Shown here: one piece after another, positions 55,563 through 63,832 of the stretch
Position numbering within the stretch: position 1 is the first letter of the stretch
Layout of the letters: every line of letters begins with the position of its first letter
From: Bdellovibrio sp. BCCA
GTDB lineage: Bacteria; Bdellovibrionota; Bdellovibrionia; Bdellovibrionales; Bdellovibrionaceae
DNA length: 64,000 nucleotides
Assembly: GCF_037996825.1 (NCBI RefSeq)
Contig: NZ_JBBNAC010000001.1
Location: 3,038,001-3,102,000, forward strand
Direction of reading: 5' to 3'
Program-made: the position numbers and the translations under genes
The notes under the pieces: model-generated
Told to the model about the DNA's origin: nothing
Databases searched by the model: none
What the model saw: the letters and a program-made list of their open reading frames with translations, nothing else

Positions 55563-57130
55563 GTCAGTTCGGCCAAAACATCCCAGCCAAACTTTTCAAG
55601 CTTGGCATCACCAATGCCGTACACGGAGCGCATTTCATCAAGACTGCGTGGATTTTTAATCGCCAGATGTTTTAAAGTCTGATCACTGAAAACCACAAAG
55701 GCCGGAGCATCGAGCTCTTTGGCTTTTTCTTTGCGCCATTTTTTAAGCTTCTCAAAACGCTCTTCTTGAACATCATCAAGCTCAAGATCAGAAGCCTTGG
55801 ACTTTTTCGTTTTCTTTAAAGTGGATTTGATCACTTCCAAAGTTTGATCCAGCTTCACAAACGGTGTGATCGGCTTTAAAACACGACGAGATGATTTCGG
55901 ATCGCAAGAATCACAATGCCCACAGCGCTCGATGCGTTGGGAATCTTTATAATACGTCAAGATCTCTGCGTGACGGCACTCGCCGCCCTCAGCATAGTTC
56001 ACTAAAGCATCGAGGTTGCGCCAACGGGCACTTTTGATTTCTTCAGGTGCTTCGGAATTATGAATGAAATAAGACTGCAAACCTTTGTCTTTTTTCGAAT
56101 ACAAGGTCAGACATGTGGACTCATCACCGTCACGACCACCGCGCCCCATCTCTTGATAAAGAGCATCAATGTTTGCAGGAATTTGGTAATGCACCACCAA
56201 ACGCACATCCGGTTGGTCAATGCCCATACCGAATGCATTTGTCGCCACAAGAATTCTTAAGTCACCATGGGCATAAGCATCTTGAGTTTGCGCTCTTGTT
56301 TCAGCAGAAAGTCCTGCGTGATAAAAACCCACTTGCGCAAATTTCTTTTCTAACAAAACCGCTATCGACTCTGTGATCTTCCGAGTTCCGCAGTAAACGA
56401 TGATTCTTCCTGACGGTGTGTTCTTAATACTTTGTAAAAGAAAATCCACTTTCGCGTCTTCGTTTTCACAAAGCTCTACTTGATAATACAAATTAGAACG
56501 ATAAAACCCGTGGACCATGCGCTCAGGCTTTTGCAGGTTTAACTGTTTGGAAATATCGTCCAACACCGTAGGAGTCGCCGACGCCGTCAAAGCCAGAACC
56601 GGAACATGCGGACACAGTTTTTTAAGAATGCTTAACTGCGCATACTCTTCACGGAAGTCATGACCCCATTGCGAAACACAGTGCGCTTCATCGACAGCAA
56701 ACAAACCGATTTGGCGTTGCTGAATCCATTTTTGGAAGCCTTCTTTTTGCGCACGCTCTGGAGATAAATACAAAACAAAGGCACCGCCTTTATTGAGCTC
56801 TGCAAAGACTTCTCTTTTTTCATCGTCGGATTGGCCGGAGTGCAAACAGCCCGCAGGAATACCGTGTCTTTGCAGTGCCATCACTTGATCTTTCATCAAA
56901 GCGATCAATGGTGAAATCACGACAACCAATTTTTGCAAATGAACTGCGGGATACTGATAACACAAAGACTTTCCGCCTCCGGTAGGCAAAACGGCAAGAA
57001 CGTCTTTTTTAGCAAGAACAGCGTCGATGATTTCCTTTTGTCCGCGACGAAACTGCGACAAATTGAAATACTTTTTAAGAATATCCGTATCAGGAACCAC
57101 AACGTCTGCTTGCATACCAGCCACTTTCAT
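55559..57130 (-). CDS. recQ: ATP-dependent DNA helicase RecQ, short form
   Basis: The 523-residue protein has Walker A LPTGGGKSLCYQYP, DEAH box AVDEAHCVSQWGHDFR, motif V/VI (AFGMGIDQPDVR, QEMGRGGRDG) and a four-Cys zinc site (CRHAEI ... ERCGHCDSC). After a Lys-rich helical linker it ends in an HRDC domain (DQTLKHLAIKNPRSLDEMRSVYGIGDAKLEKFG). The winged-helix part of the RQC domain appears to be missing. It unwinds DNA in recombination. A small leader frame with a good ribosome-binding site overlaps its start. Confidence 0.92.
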   Translation of the reverse strand: MKVAGMQADVVVPDTDILKKYFNLSQFRRGQKEIIDAVLAKKDVLAVLPTGGGKSLCYQYPAVHLQKLVVVISPLIALMKDQVMALQRHGIPAGCLHSGQSDDEKREVFAELNKGGAFVLYLSPERAQKEGFQKWIQQRQIGLFAVDEAHCVSQWGHDFREEYAQLSILKKLCPHVPVLALTASATPTVLDDISKQLNLQKPERMVHGFYRSNLYYQVELCENEDAKVDFLLQSIKNTPSGRIIVYCGTRKITESIAVLLEKKFAQVGFYHAGLSAETRAQTQDAYAHGDLRILVATNAFGMGIDQPDVRLVVHYQIPANIDALYQEMGRGGRDGDESTCLTLYSKKDKGLQSYFIHNSEAPEEIKSARWRNLDALVNYAEGGECRHAEILTYYKDSQRIERCGHCDSCDPKSSRRVLKPITPFVKLDQTLEVIKSTLKKTKKSKASDLELDDVQEERFEKLKKWRKEKAKELDAPAFVVFSDQTLKHLAIKNPRSLDEMRSVYGIGDAKLEKFGWDVLAELT

Positions 57131-57173
57131 TCAAGGTTGCAAAGAGAGCAATAAGAATCCCGGCGAGGATCAT
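57090..57173 (-). CDS. Possible 27-residue leader peptide overlapping recQ start
   Basis: The frame MILAGILIALFATLNES... (27 codons, ending at TGA 57090) has AAGGAG seven bases upstream of its ATG at 57173. The recQ ATG at 57130 itself has no ribosome-binding site and lies in another frame. Translation of the small frame could feed ribosomes to recQ, or RecQ could be made by frameshift. It is hydrophobic, like a small membrane peptide. Confidence 0.4.
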   Translation of the reverse strand: MILAGILIALFATLNESGWYASRRCGS

Positions 57174-57291
57174 CTTATCGCTCCTTGGCAATTTCAATTT
57201 CAACTTAGAAGAGGCTTTGCAAGCGTGTGACCAGAGTTAAAAACCTTGCGAACCCCTTGACTTCTTACCTCGGGGTCCGAATCGCGAATTT

Positions 57292-59271
57292 TTATTTTAA
57301 AATGACGGTGACTTCTTTGCTCTCTGGAAGTGGAGAACCGACATTCGGAGAGACTTCATTGACTGTGCCCTGACCGATAAATTTCACTTTGATATCTTGG
57401 CCATTGATACGACGAAGAACTTCACGTGTGGTCATGTTCATAAAGTTAGGAACTGTTTCTCCCGTTGCAACCGCAGTGACCTTGTCCAACTCTGCCGCAG
57501 TTAAAACTTCTTTCGGTTGAACTTTTGGAATTGGTTTTGTTTCCGCGGCGATCTTACGGAGTTTTGGATTCACCGTAGATTCTTCAGCCATCGGAAGTGG
57601 CGCAATACCTTCTTTACGAACAGCGTATGAGGCCATGCGCGAAAATAGAGGAGCCGCTACCGTCGCACCGTAATAAGCTTTTCTTGGAGAATCGACTGCG
57701 ATGTAAATCACAAACTTCGGATCATTAGCTGGAATAAATCCACCGAAGCTAGAAACATAAGCGCCTTTAAGATAACCACGTCCATTCGGATTTACCTTTT
57801 GCGCCGTTCCTGTTTTACCACCGACCATAAATCCATCAACACGCGCATTTCCACCAGTTCCGCCTTTCGTCGTCACACCGACAAGCATCGCGCGCATTTG
57901 TGCTGCTTGCTCTGGAGTTAACACACGACGGATCGGCTTCACAGGAGTTTCCGTTAGGATTCCCGTTTCCGCATCACGAACTGATTGAACGATGTAGGGC
58001 GTATTTAAAACGCCACCGTTGGCGATCGCTGCAAACGCATTGGCCATCTGCAAAGGAGTGACAGAGATACCATGACCAAAAGAAATATTACTTAATAAAT
58101 GCTGACGCCAAGGAAGAGCTTGCACCATACCGCGCGCTTCCCCCGGAAGATCCGCACCCAATCTTTGACCGAAACCAAAATCCAAAAGACCTTGGCGCAG
58201 ACGATCGGCTCCCATTTTGAAAGCGATCTTGGTTGTTCCGACATTCGATGACACAGCAAGAATTTCTGAAACTGTAAGGTCTTCAAATTTTTCTTTGGTT
58301 TCGGCCTCTCTGATAATACGGTCGCCGACTTTAAAGCTTCCTTTTTCACAGTAGAACTTTGTGTTTGGTTGCACCAAGGAATCGCGAAGAGCCGATGCAA
58401 TCACAAAGGTCTTCATTGTCGAACCTGGCTCAAAAGCATCTGTCACAATTTTATTACGACGGTACTCTGCCTGAGCTTTACCCGCTTTATTTACATCGAA
58501 CGTAGGTGCTGAAGCCAAAGCTAAAACCGCCGAAGTCTTTGCATCTAAAATAACGCCAACCGCATGATCGGCTTCAAACGTCGAAACCGCGTTTGCAAGT
58601 TCACTTTCAAGACGGTATTGCAGTTCTGAATCCACTGTCAGACGCAGTTCATTTCCCTCAGGATTTTCAATGAACATAAGCCCGTCGTTGATCAGAGGTC
58701 TTCCACGCGCATCACGTTTCACGGAAACTTTCTTTTGGTTGCCCGCAAGAATTTGATTGTAACCAAGTTCCAAGCCTTCAAGTCCTTGGCCTTCACTGCC
58801 TAAGAATCCCAAAGTCTGCGCAAGCAAAGTTTCATTCGGGTAAACGCGGCGCCACTCTTCAACAAAAGAAAGACCGCGCATGTCCCAAGATTTGATTTCA
58901 TCAGCTTTGTCTTGTTCCAACATTCTTTGAATCCACACAAAACGACGGCTGCCGTCTTTGATTTTTGTGTAAACGGATTCATAAGATTGGTTTAAAACTT
59001 TGGACAATTTTTTTGCCGCGAGTTTTTTATTCTCTAAAATTTTTGGATCGGCATACAACGAGTACGCCGTTGTCGACATCGCTAGATCACGACCATTGCT
59101 ATCCACAATCGCTCCCCGGCGGGCTTGCAAGGTTACTTTGGTTTGAAACTGGCGATTCTGCAAAGAGTTCAAACGATCATTCGGCAAGAATTGCAAATAA
59201 CCGGCACGCAAGATCAGCATCGACCACAGAGCTAAAATACCTACAAAGATAACAACAATACGTGATTTCAA
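57292..59271 (-). CDS. ftsI: Penicillin-binding protein FtsI (PBP3-like) with PASTA domain
   Basis: The 659-residue protein starts with a TTG codon immediately after the ftsL TAA, with AAGGA nine bases upstream. It has a membrane anchor (about residues 4-24), a dimerisation domain, then the transpeptidase with SxxK in FEPGSTMKTFV, SxN in VSSNVGTT and KTG in VGGKTGTAQK. A PASTA domain (VPNFMNMTTREVLRRINGQD ... VILK) ends the protein, which is common in Gram-positive but rare in proteobacterial FtsI. It crosslinks septal peptidoglycan. Confidence 0.96.
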   Translation of the reverse strand: MKSRIVVIFVGILALWSMLILRAGYLQFLPNDRLNSLQNRQFQTKVTLQARRGAIVDSNGRDLAMSTTAYSLYADPKILENKKLAAKKLSKVLNQSYESVYTKIKDGSRRFVWIQRMLEQDKADEIKSWDMRGLSFVEEWRRVYPNETLLAQTLGFLGSEGQGLEGLELGYNQILAGNQKKVSVKRDARGRPLINDGLMFIENPEGNELRLTVDSELQYRLESELANAVSTFEADHAVGVILDAKTSAVLALASAPTFDVNKAGKAQAEYRRNKIVTDAFEPGSTMKTFVIASALRDSLVQPNTKFYCEKGSFKVGDRIIREAETKEKFEDLTVSEILAVSSNVGTTKIAFKMGADRLRQGLLDFGFGQRLGADLPGEARGMVQALPWRQHLLSNISFGHGISVTPLQMANAFAAIANGGVLNTPYIVQSVRDAETGILTETPVKPIRRVLTPEQAAQMRAMLVGVTTKGGTGGNARVDGFMVGGKTGTAQKVNPNGRGYLKGAYVSSFGGFIPANDPKFVIYIAVDSPRKAYYGATVAAPLFSRMASYAVRKEGIAPLPMAEESTVNPKLRKIAAETKPIPKVQPKEVLTAAELDKVTAVATGETVPNFMNMTTREVLRRINGQDIKVKFIGQGTVNEVSPNVGSPLPESKEVTVILK

Positions 59272-59607
59272 TTACAGATCCTTTTTCGCAATACCTTTGT
59301 TCACAACTTTATCCACTTCTTCCGAAAGGGCTCCGCTCAGATGAATGATCTGATTGGCCTGAACTTTTTTAAGAGTGAACTTTTGTTGAGCGACGCTGTC
59401 CAAAAGCTGCGGGCGCGTGATTTTCGCTAAGGCGATTTCTTTCACGCGTTTTTCTTCCCACACTTTTTTATGTTCGCGAGTGAGTTTAAGAACGCTGTAA
59501 CCCATGCGACGTTCTTCCATCTGCAAGAAGACGATAGAAAACAAAGTTGCGATGATAAGTAGAATACTGAAAAAAGGCTTTAACTGCCTAAAGTTTTCCG
59601 AGCTCAT
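59272..59607 (-). CDS. ftsL: FtsL-like division protein
   Basis: The 111-residue protein has one membrane helix (about residues 12-28) and a coiled-coil tail with TREHKKVWEEKRVKEIALAK and LSEEVDKVVNKG. Sequence is weakly conserved in this family. Position between rsmH and ftsI is the main evidence. The ATG at 59607 is preferred because AGGAG lies eight bases upstream. The start overlaps rsmH by 20 bases. Confidence 0.75.
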   Translation of the reverse strand: MSSENFRQLKPFFSILLIIATLFSIVFLQMEERRMGYSVLKLTREHKKVWEEKRVKEIALAKITRPQLLDSVAQQKFTLKKVQANQIIHLSGALSEEVDKVVNKGIAKKDL

Positions 59608-60574
59608 CCTGAGCACTCCTCTCGAAGATTCTTAGCTTCGCCGAACGCGAGCGAGAATTTCTGTCACACTCTTCCTGAGTGGGAACAATTACTTTTTTAT
59701 TCACAGCTCTTCCAAGATTCTCCGAACCTTTGAAGATGTTTTTCACGATACGGTCTTCCAGCGAATGAAACGAGATCACAGCCAAACGACCGCCGGGATT
59801 CAAAGCGTTGATCATCGCAGGGATCGCCTGCTCAACCACTTCCAGCTCTGAATTCACTGCCAATCGCAATGCCATAAAATATTTCGTCGCGGGATGAAAG
59901 CCTTTGATTTGCCATCCATCCACGCGCTCAATAAGACCCGCAAGTTGTTTCGTTGATTGAAATGCCTTTTCTTTACGATCATGAACGATCGCGCGCACGA
60001 CACGAGCCGGGCGATGGACTTCGCCGTACTCTTTGAAGATTCGAATGAGTTCTTCCTCAGAAGCCGTATTAATTAGCATCTCAGCCGTCAATCCTTGTTG
60101 CTGATTCATTCGCATATCTAAGGGGCCATCGTGATAAAAACTAAAGCCTCGGTCCGCCTGGTCCAATTGCGGCGAACTCACACCTAGATCTAAGAGCATC
60201 ATATCAAAGTTTTTTAGATTATGTTCTGAAAACTGCGAGAAGTTTCCATGTATTACGTTTAACTGGCCCTTCTCGACATCAGTCTGGAATTTCGTTTTTG
60301 CGTGATTGATGGCGGCTAGATCTTGGTCCATGACCGTGGCTTTCATCTGGGGAATCACGTATCTCATTGCCGAGTAGTGACCACCGCGCCCAAAAGTCCC
60401 ATCAAAGTAAGTTGTATTTTCTTTTTGTCGATAGGGATAAAACGCCGCGAGCACTTCTTGAAGCAAAACAGGGTAATGTTCAGGTGAAAACTCGAAGGGA
60501 AGCTCGACCTTTGGCGGGATAAAGTCTTCAACAATTTCAATTCTCTCACCTGATTTCGGTTTGTACTTCTTCAT
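59588..60574 (-). CDS. rsmH: 16S rRNA (cytosine1402-N4)-methyltransferase RsmH
   Basis: The 328-residue protein has YFDGTFGRGGHYSAMRYVIP (SAM motif I), LDLGVSSPQLDQADRGFSF, LRLAVNSELEVVEQAIP and VISFHSLEDRIVKNIFK. RsmH methylates the ribosomal P site. AAGGA lies before the ATG at 60574. It opens the dcw cluster. The usual mraZ gene is absent upstream. Confidence 0.96.
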   Translation of the reverse strand: MKKYKPKSGERIEIVEDFIPPKVELPFEFSPEHYPVLLQEVLAAFYPYRQKENTTYFDGTFGRGGHYSAMRYVIPQMKATVMDQDLAAINHAKTKFQTDVEKGQLNVIHGNFSQFSEHNLKNFDMMLLDLGVSSPQLDQADRGFSFYHDGPLDMRMNQQQGLTAEMLINTASEEELIRIFKEYGEVHRPARVVRAIVHDRKEKAFQSTKQLAGLIERVDGWQIKGFHPATKYFMALRLAVNSELEVVEQAIPAMINALNPGGRLAVISFHSLEDRIVKNIFKGSENLGRAVNKKVIVPTQEECDRNSRSRSAKLRIFERSAQDELGKL

Positions 60575-60686
60575 CTCGATCCTTATCCGCTGATTCACAC
60601 TATGAATTATTCTATTGAGCGTCAAGTCGCTTTGCCTTAACCTATTTCTAAGGCTTTTTCGAATATTTAAAAGGATTTGAATTTCG

Positions 60687-61721
60687 ATGTTAATTAACTG
60701 TCCACGTTGTGGTTTTCAACAACCTAAAGACAAATACTGCGCGCAGTGTGGCGTTGACATGGAAAACTTCAAACCTACCACTCCTCCGGCTTGGAAACGA
60801 ATCGTCGGCAACCCGCTTGTTCAGCTTTCTGTTTTAGTTATCGTTGCCGGCGGCGTTGGAATCACTCTTTATCAAAAAGGCCAACAAAATCTTGAGCGCC
60901 GTGTGAGTTACCTTAAATCCACGGTGCAAATCAATTCCACAAATAATTCGGCTCTGGCGGAAGTTGCGGAGTCTGCGACTTCAGAAGAAACGCCAACGGA
61001 TCAAGCCTCACAAACACCTCAGCAAGACGCCGCAGACGGTGTTGTCACAGCTTACAAAGTGGCAGCCCCCGCTGCAGCTCCGACGGCGGGACCTTCCCCG
61101 ACATCGGCGGCACTGGACGATAAAAACAAAGACACAAGATCTTTGGCAAAAACCGGCAGCCCGCATTTGGTGGTTTATTATGCGGAAGTTTCTCGCGGAA
61201 GTTTGAACGGCCTTTATGCTGCCAGCCGCAGCACAGGTCAGTTTATGAATTTTAATGATTATTCGGCGGGAATTGTTCCAAGCATTCGCCGTGCATTGTC
61301 GGCAGCGCAAACCAAAATTCTTCACAAGGAAGACCGTCCTTTAGAAAATTCAAAAACGCTGCAATGGTCTTACGGCTTGAAAGATCGCAGAGACCCTTCA
61401 GTAGAAATTGGTCTGACAACATTCTTTGAGCTGAGCGAGATCGACAACAACAACTTGCGTGGGAACTTAGAAATTCAAAGAACCTGGAAAGAACCTTCGG
61501 TTTCAGGAACTTTAGAGATTCAAAGAAAATCCTTCCCCGCAATTTTTGAAATCGGTGGCGACACTGGTTTTTTCATGGCCGGCGTTTTACCTCCGCAATC
61601 AAATTTGGAAAATGAAGACGAACTCACCGCTATTGATGTTTTTAAGATCTTACGCTCTCCTCAATTCAGATCTGGAGACAGCGAGCTTGTGATCTTTGTC
61701 GAATTCGAAAAAGGCAACTAA
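60687..61721 (+). CDS. Zinc-ribbon membrane protein, unknown function
   Basis: The 344-residue protein opens with a zinc ribbon (CPRCGFQQPKDKYCAQCG), then one membrane helix at about residues 46-65 (LVQLSVLVIVAGGVGITLYQ) and a low-complexity Ser/Thr/Pro/Ala linker to about residue 150. The C-terminal half has a beta-rich globular pattern with no recognised motif. It is divergent from rsmH. Confidence 0.7.
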   Translation: MLINCPRCGFQQPKDKYCAQCGVDMENFKPTTPPAWKRIVGNPLVQLSVLVIVAGGVGITLYQKGQQNLERRVSYLKSTVQINSTNNSALAEVAESATSEETPTDQASQTPQQDAADGVVTAYKVAAPAAAPTAGPSPTSAALDDKNKDTRSLAKTGSPHLVVYYAEVSRGSLNGLYAASRSTGQFMNFNDYSAGIVPSIRRALSAAQTKILHKEDRPLENSKTLQWSYGLKDRRDPSVEIGLTTFFELSEIDNNNLRGNLEIQRTWKEPSVSGTLEIQRKSFPAIFEIGGDTGFFMAGVLPPQSNLENEDELTAIDVFKILRSPQFRSGDSELVIFVEFEKGN

Positions 61722-61742
61722 GACATAACCAAAGGTATTCCC

Positions 61743-62531
61743 ATGGCATTTCAACAAGAGTTGAGTCACCTCTATGGGCCTCAAGTGCATATCATCGACA
61801 ATCCGTTTTTAAGCGGACTGCTGGCGCGTTTGTGTTCGCCAGGTTGTTATCAACCTGAAATCAATCGCATCGTGGAAGTTCTTTACACGCATTTGATTTC
61901 AGTCACCGTGAACAATGAATTTGATATTGAGCACTTCGAAGAATCCACTCGCATGACAGAGACTCATCCCGATAAGAAACTCAAAGGCAAGCGCATTGCT
62001 TCTCATCAAAAAGCCGTCAGTATTAACCTTGCGCGTGCCGGGACTTATCCGAGTCATATTTGTTATAACTTTCTGCATTTTGCTCTGCCCGCTCAGAACG
62101 TTCGCCAAGATCATATTTTTGCAGCTCGGGTGACGAACAACAAAGACATGGTCACTGGAGCTGAGTTTGGCGGAATGAAAATCGGGGGCGACGTGCAAGG
62201 GGCTCATGTGATTTTCCCGGACCCTATGGGGGCTACGGGGAACACCATGGTGACCGCCGTTTCCCACTATAAAACGCATATTCAGGGGCCTGCTAAGAAA
62301 TTTATCGCCTTAAACCTGATCGTCACCCCTGAGTATTTGAAGAATGTTCTCACTGTGCACCCTGACGTCGTGATCTATGCCTTAAGACTTGACCGAGGGC
62401 TATCGCCTCAGGCAGTTTTAGATGCAACTCCGGGCCAATATTGGGATCAAGAACGCGGTTTGAACGACAAACACTATATCGTTCCAGGCGGCGGTGGTTT
62501 CGGTGAAATCATGAACAACTCTTTTGTGTAG
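61743..62531 (+). CDS. Uracil phosphoribosyltransferase-like protein, diverged uracil site
   Basis: The 262-residue protein is related to UPRT. The PRPP-binding motif FPDPMGATGNTM matches the DPMxATGxx signature. The uracil-binding end, normally Y-x-x-P-G-x-G-D-x-G-D, reads YIVPGGGGFGEIM, so the acidic residues are lost. The N-terminal 80 residues are extended compared with bacterial Upp. It is followed directly by hpt. It probably binds PRPP, but the base it uses is uncertain. Confidence 0.68.
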   Translation: MAFQQELSHLYGPQVHIIDNPFLSGLLARLCSPGCYQPEINRIVEVLYTHLISVTVNNEFDIEHFEESTRMTETHPDKKLKGKRIASHQKAVSINLARAGTYPSHICYNFLHFALPAQNVRQDHIFAARVTNNKDMVTGAEFGGMKIGGDVQGAHVIFPDPMGATGNTMVTAVSHYKTHIQGPAKKFIALNLIVTPEYLKNVLTVHPDVVIYALRLDRGLSPQAVLDATPGQYWDQERGLNDKHYIVPGGGGFGEIMNNSFV

Positions 62532-62547
62532 AGATGGAGACGTTACT

Positions 62548-63078
62548 ATGACAAATCTTTCACTTAAACCCTACATCACTGAAGAAAAAATTCAGCAAAA
62601 GGTTAAAGAGTTGGGCGCGACTCTTTCAAAGAAATTTAAAAATGAAAAAGTCGTTGCAGTGTGCGTGCTGAAAGGCTCGTTCATGTTCTACTCTGATTTG
62701 ATCCGCAACATCGACGCTGACATCACTTGCGAATTCTTCGGCGTTTCTTCTTACCACGGTGGAACTTCTTCTTCCGGCGAAGTGAAAGTGACTTTGGATT
62801 TGGCAAGCCCGGTTGAAGGTTGCCACGTGATTCTTGTTGAAGACATCGTAGATACGGGTCTTACAATGAACTACCTAAAAAATTCTATCTTGTCTCGTAA
62901 ACCTAAGAGCCTTACAACAATCGCTTTGCTTGAAAAGCCAGATGCTTTGAAAGTGAAATGCGATCTTGATCACGTGGGTTTCAAAATCCAAAATGAATTC
63001 GTAGTTGGTTACGGTTTGGATTACCAAGGTTACTACAGAAATCTTCCTTACATCGCGCAGGTTCAGAACTTCCAATAG
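62548..63078 (+). CDS. hpt: Hypoxanthine phosphoribosyltransferase
   Basis: The 176-residue protein has VAVCVLKGSFMFYSDLIR, FFGVSSYHGGTSSSGEVKV, the PRPP motif VILVEDIVDTGLTM and the purine-binding KPDALKVKCDLDHVGFKI. It salvages hypoxanthine and guanine in the cytoplasm. The ATG at 62548 has GGAG eight bases upstream, so the eight-codon extension is rejected. A predator that consumes prey nucleotides would gain from salvage. A terminator follows. Confidence 0.95.
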   Translation: MTNLSLKPYITEEKIQQKVKELGATLSKKFKNEKVVAVCVLKGSFMFYSDLIRNIDADITCEFFGVSSYHGGTSSSGEVKVTLDLASPVEGCHVILVEDIVDTGLTMNYLKNSILSRKPKSLTTIALLEKPDALKVKCDLDHVGFKIQNEFVVGYGLDYQGYYRNLPYIAQVQNFQ

Positions 63079-63114
63079 TTCGATCGCTGCATTAGAAAAC
63101 TATTATCCAATAAC

Positions 63115-63148
63115 AAAAAACCGCTGCTTTAGAAGTCAGCGGTTTTTT
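63115..63148 (+). terminator. Intrinsic terminator of hpt
   Basis: A 12-bp stem pairs AAAAAACCGCTG (63115-63126) with CAGCGGTTTTTT (63137-63148), with a 10-base loop and the T-tract built into the right arm. It works in either direction. Confidence 0.9.
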
Positions 63149-63201
63149 AACATTCTTCTGGCTAGTTATTTTTCAAATCATTCCGTAGGAACTAAATCAG
63201 C

Positions 63202-63744
63202 TTAATTTTCAGAATTTTTGCTTACGTTTTTGAGCTGTTCTTTCAAGGATAAGTTGCACGTATTTATTAATTCGACTAGTTCTTTTGAATTAATTTTTTC
63301 TAAATTTTTGAGACGATATTCTAATAAACTCTTTGTTCTTTTTTTGTATTCTCCTTCTGACATAGACTGATTTGCATAAGTTTCGATACTGGATTCGCAG
63401 ATTTTCTGAATAATTTTTATCGCCTCGGTCTTATCAATCCAACCGTCCAATATAATTTTAAGAGATTTATCTGGATTCTTTTCAATTGCGCTAGCGTATG
63501 CGATATCTAACTCGCTAGTCGGGCCAGCATCGCTAACCTTACGCAGGTTAACCCATGTTTTAAGCCAATTTATCTTACCTTGAGAGATATTACTAATATA
63601 CGTATTCCATCTTGTTGGATCCGAATACAAATATTCAAGGCACTTTTTTGGATTGGACAGCTTTGGTTTAACCTCACCAAGAGTCAAAGCCTCAGATGTT
63701 AAAGAGGCCGACATGATCAGCACTAAAACTAAATTTCTCAACAT
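63202..63744 (-). CDS. Exported protein of unknown function, AT-rich
   Basis: The 180-residue protein has a signal peptide (MLRNLVLVLIMSASLTSEA) and a mostly helical, charged body (Lys/Glu/Ser/Ile-rich). Three Cys (PKKCLEYLY, IQKICESSIE, LINTCNLSLK) may form disulfides. Codon use and base composition are clearly more AT-rich than in the neighbours, suggesting recent acquisition. No family recognised. AGGAAT upstream is a modest ribosome-binding site. Confidence 0.75.
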   Translation of the reverse strand: MLRNLVLVLIMSASLTSEALTLGEVKPKLSNPKKCLEYLYSDPTRWNTYISNISQGKINWLKTWVNLRKVSDAGPTSELDIAYASAIEKNPDKSLKIILDGWIDKTEAIKIIQKICESSIETYANQSMSEGEYKKRTKSLLEYRLKNLEKINSKELVELINTCNLSLKEQLKNVSKNSEN

Positions 63745-63832
63745 ATAATTCCTTTAAACCTACGGAGATAAGATTATCGTTTGCAATAACTCCTCAATAA
63801 GTATTGAAACATGCTAGCTCATGACAGCCTCG

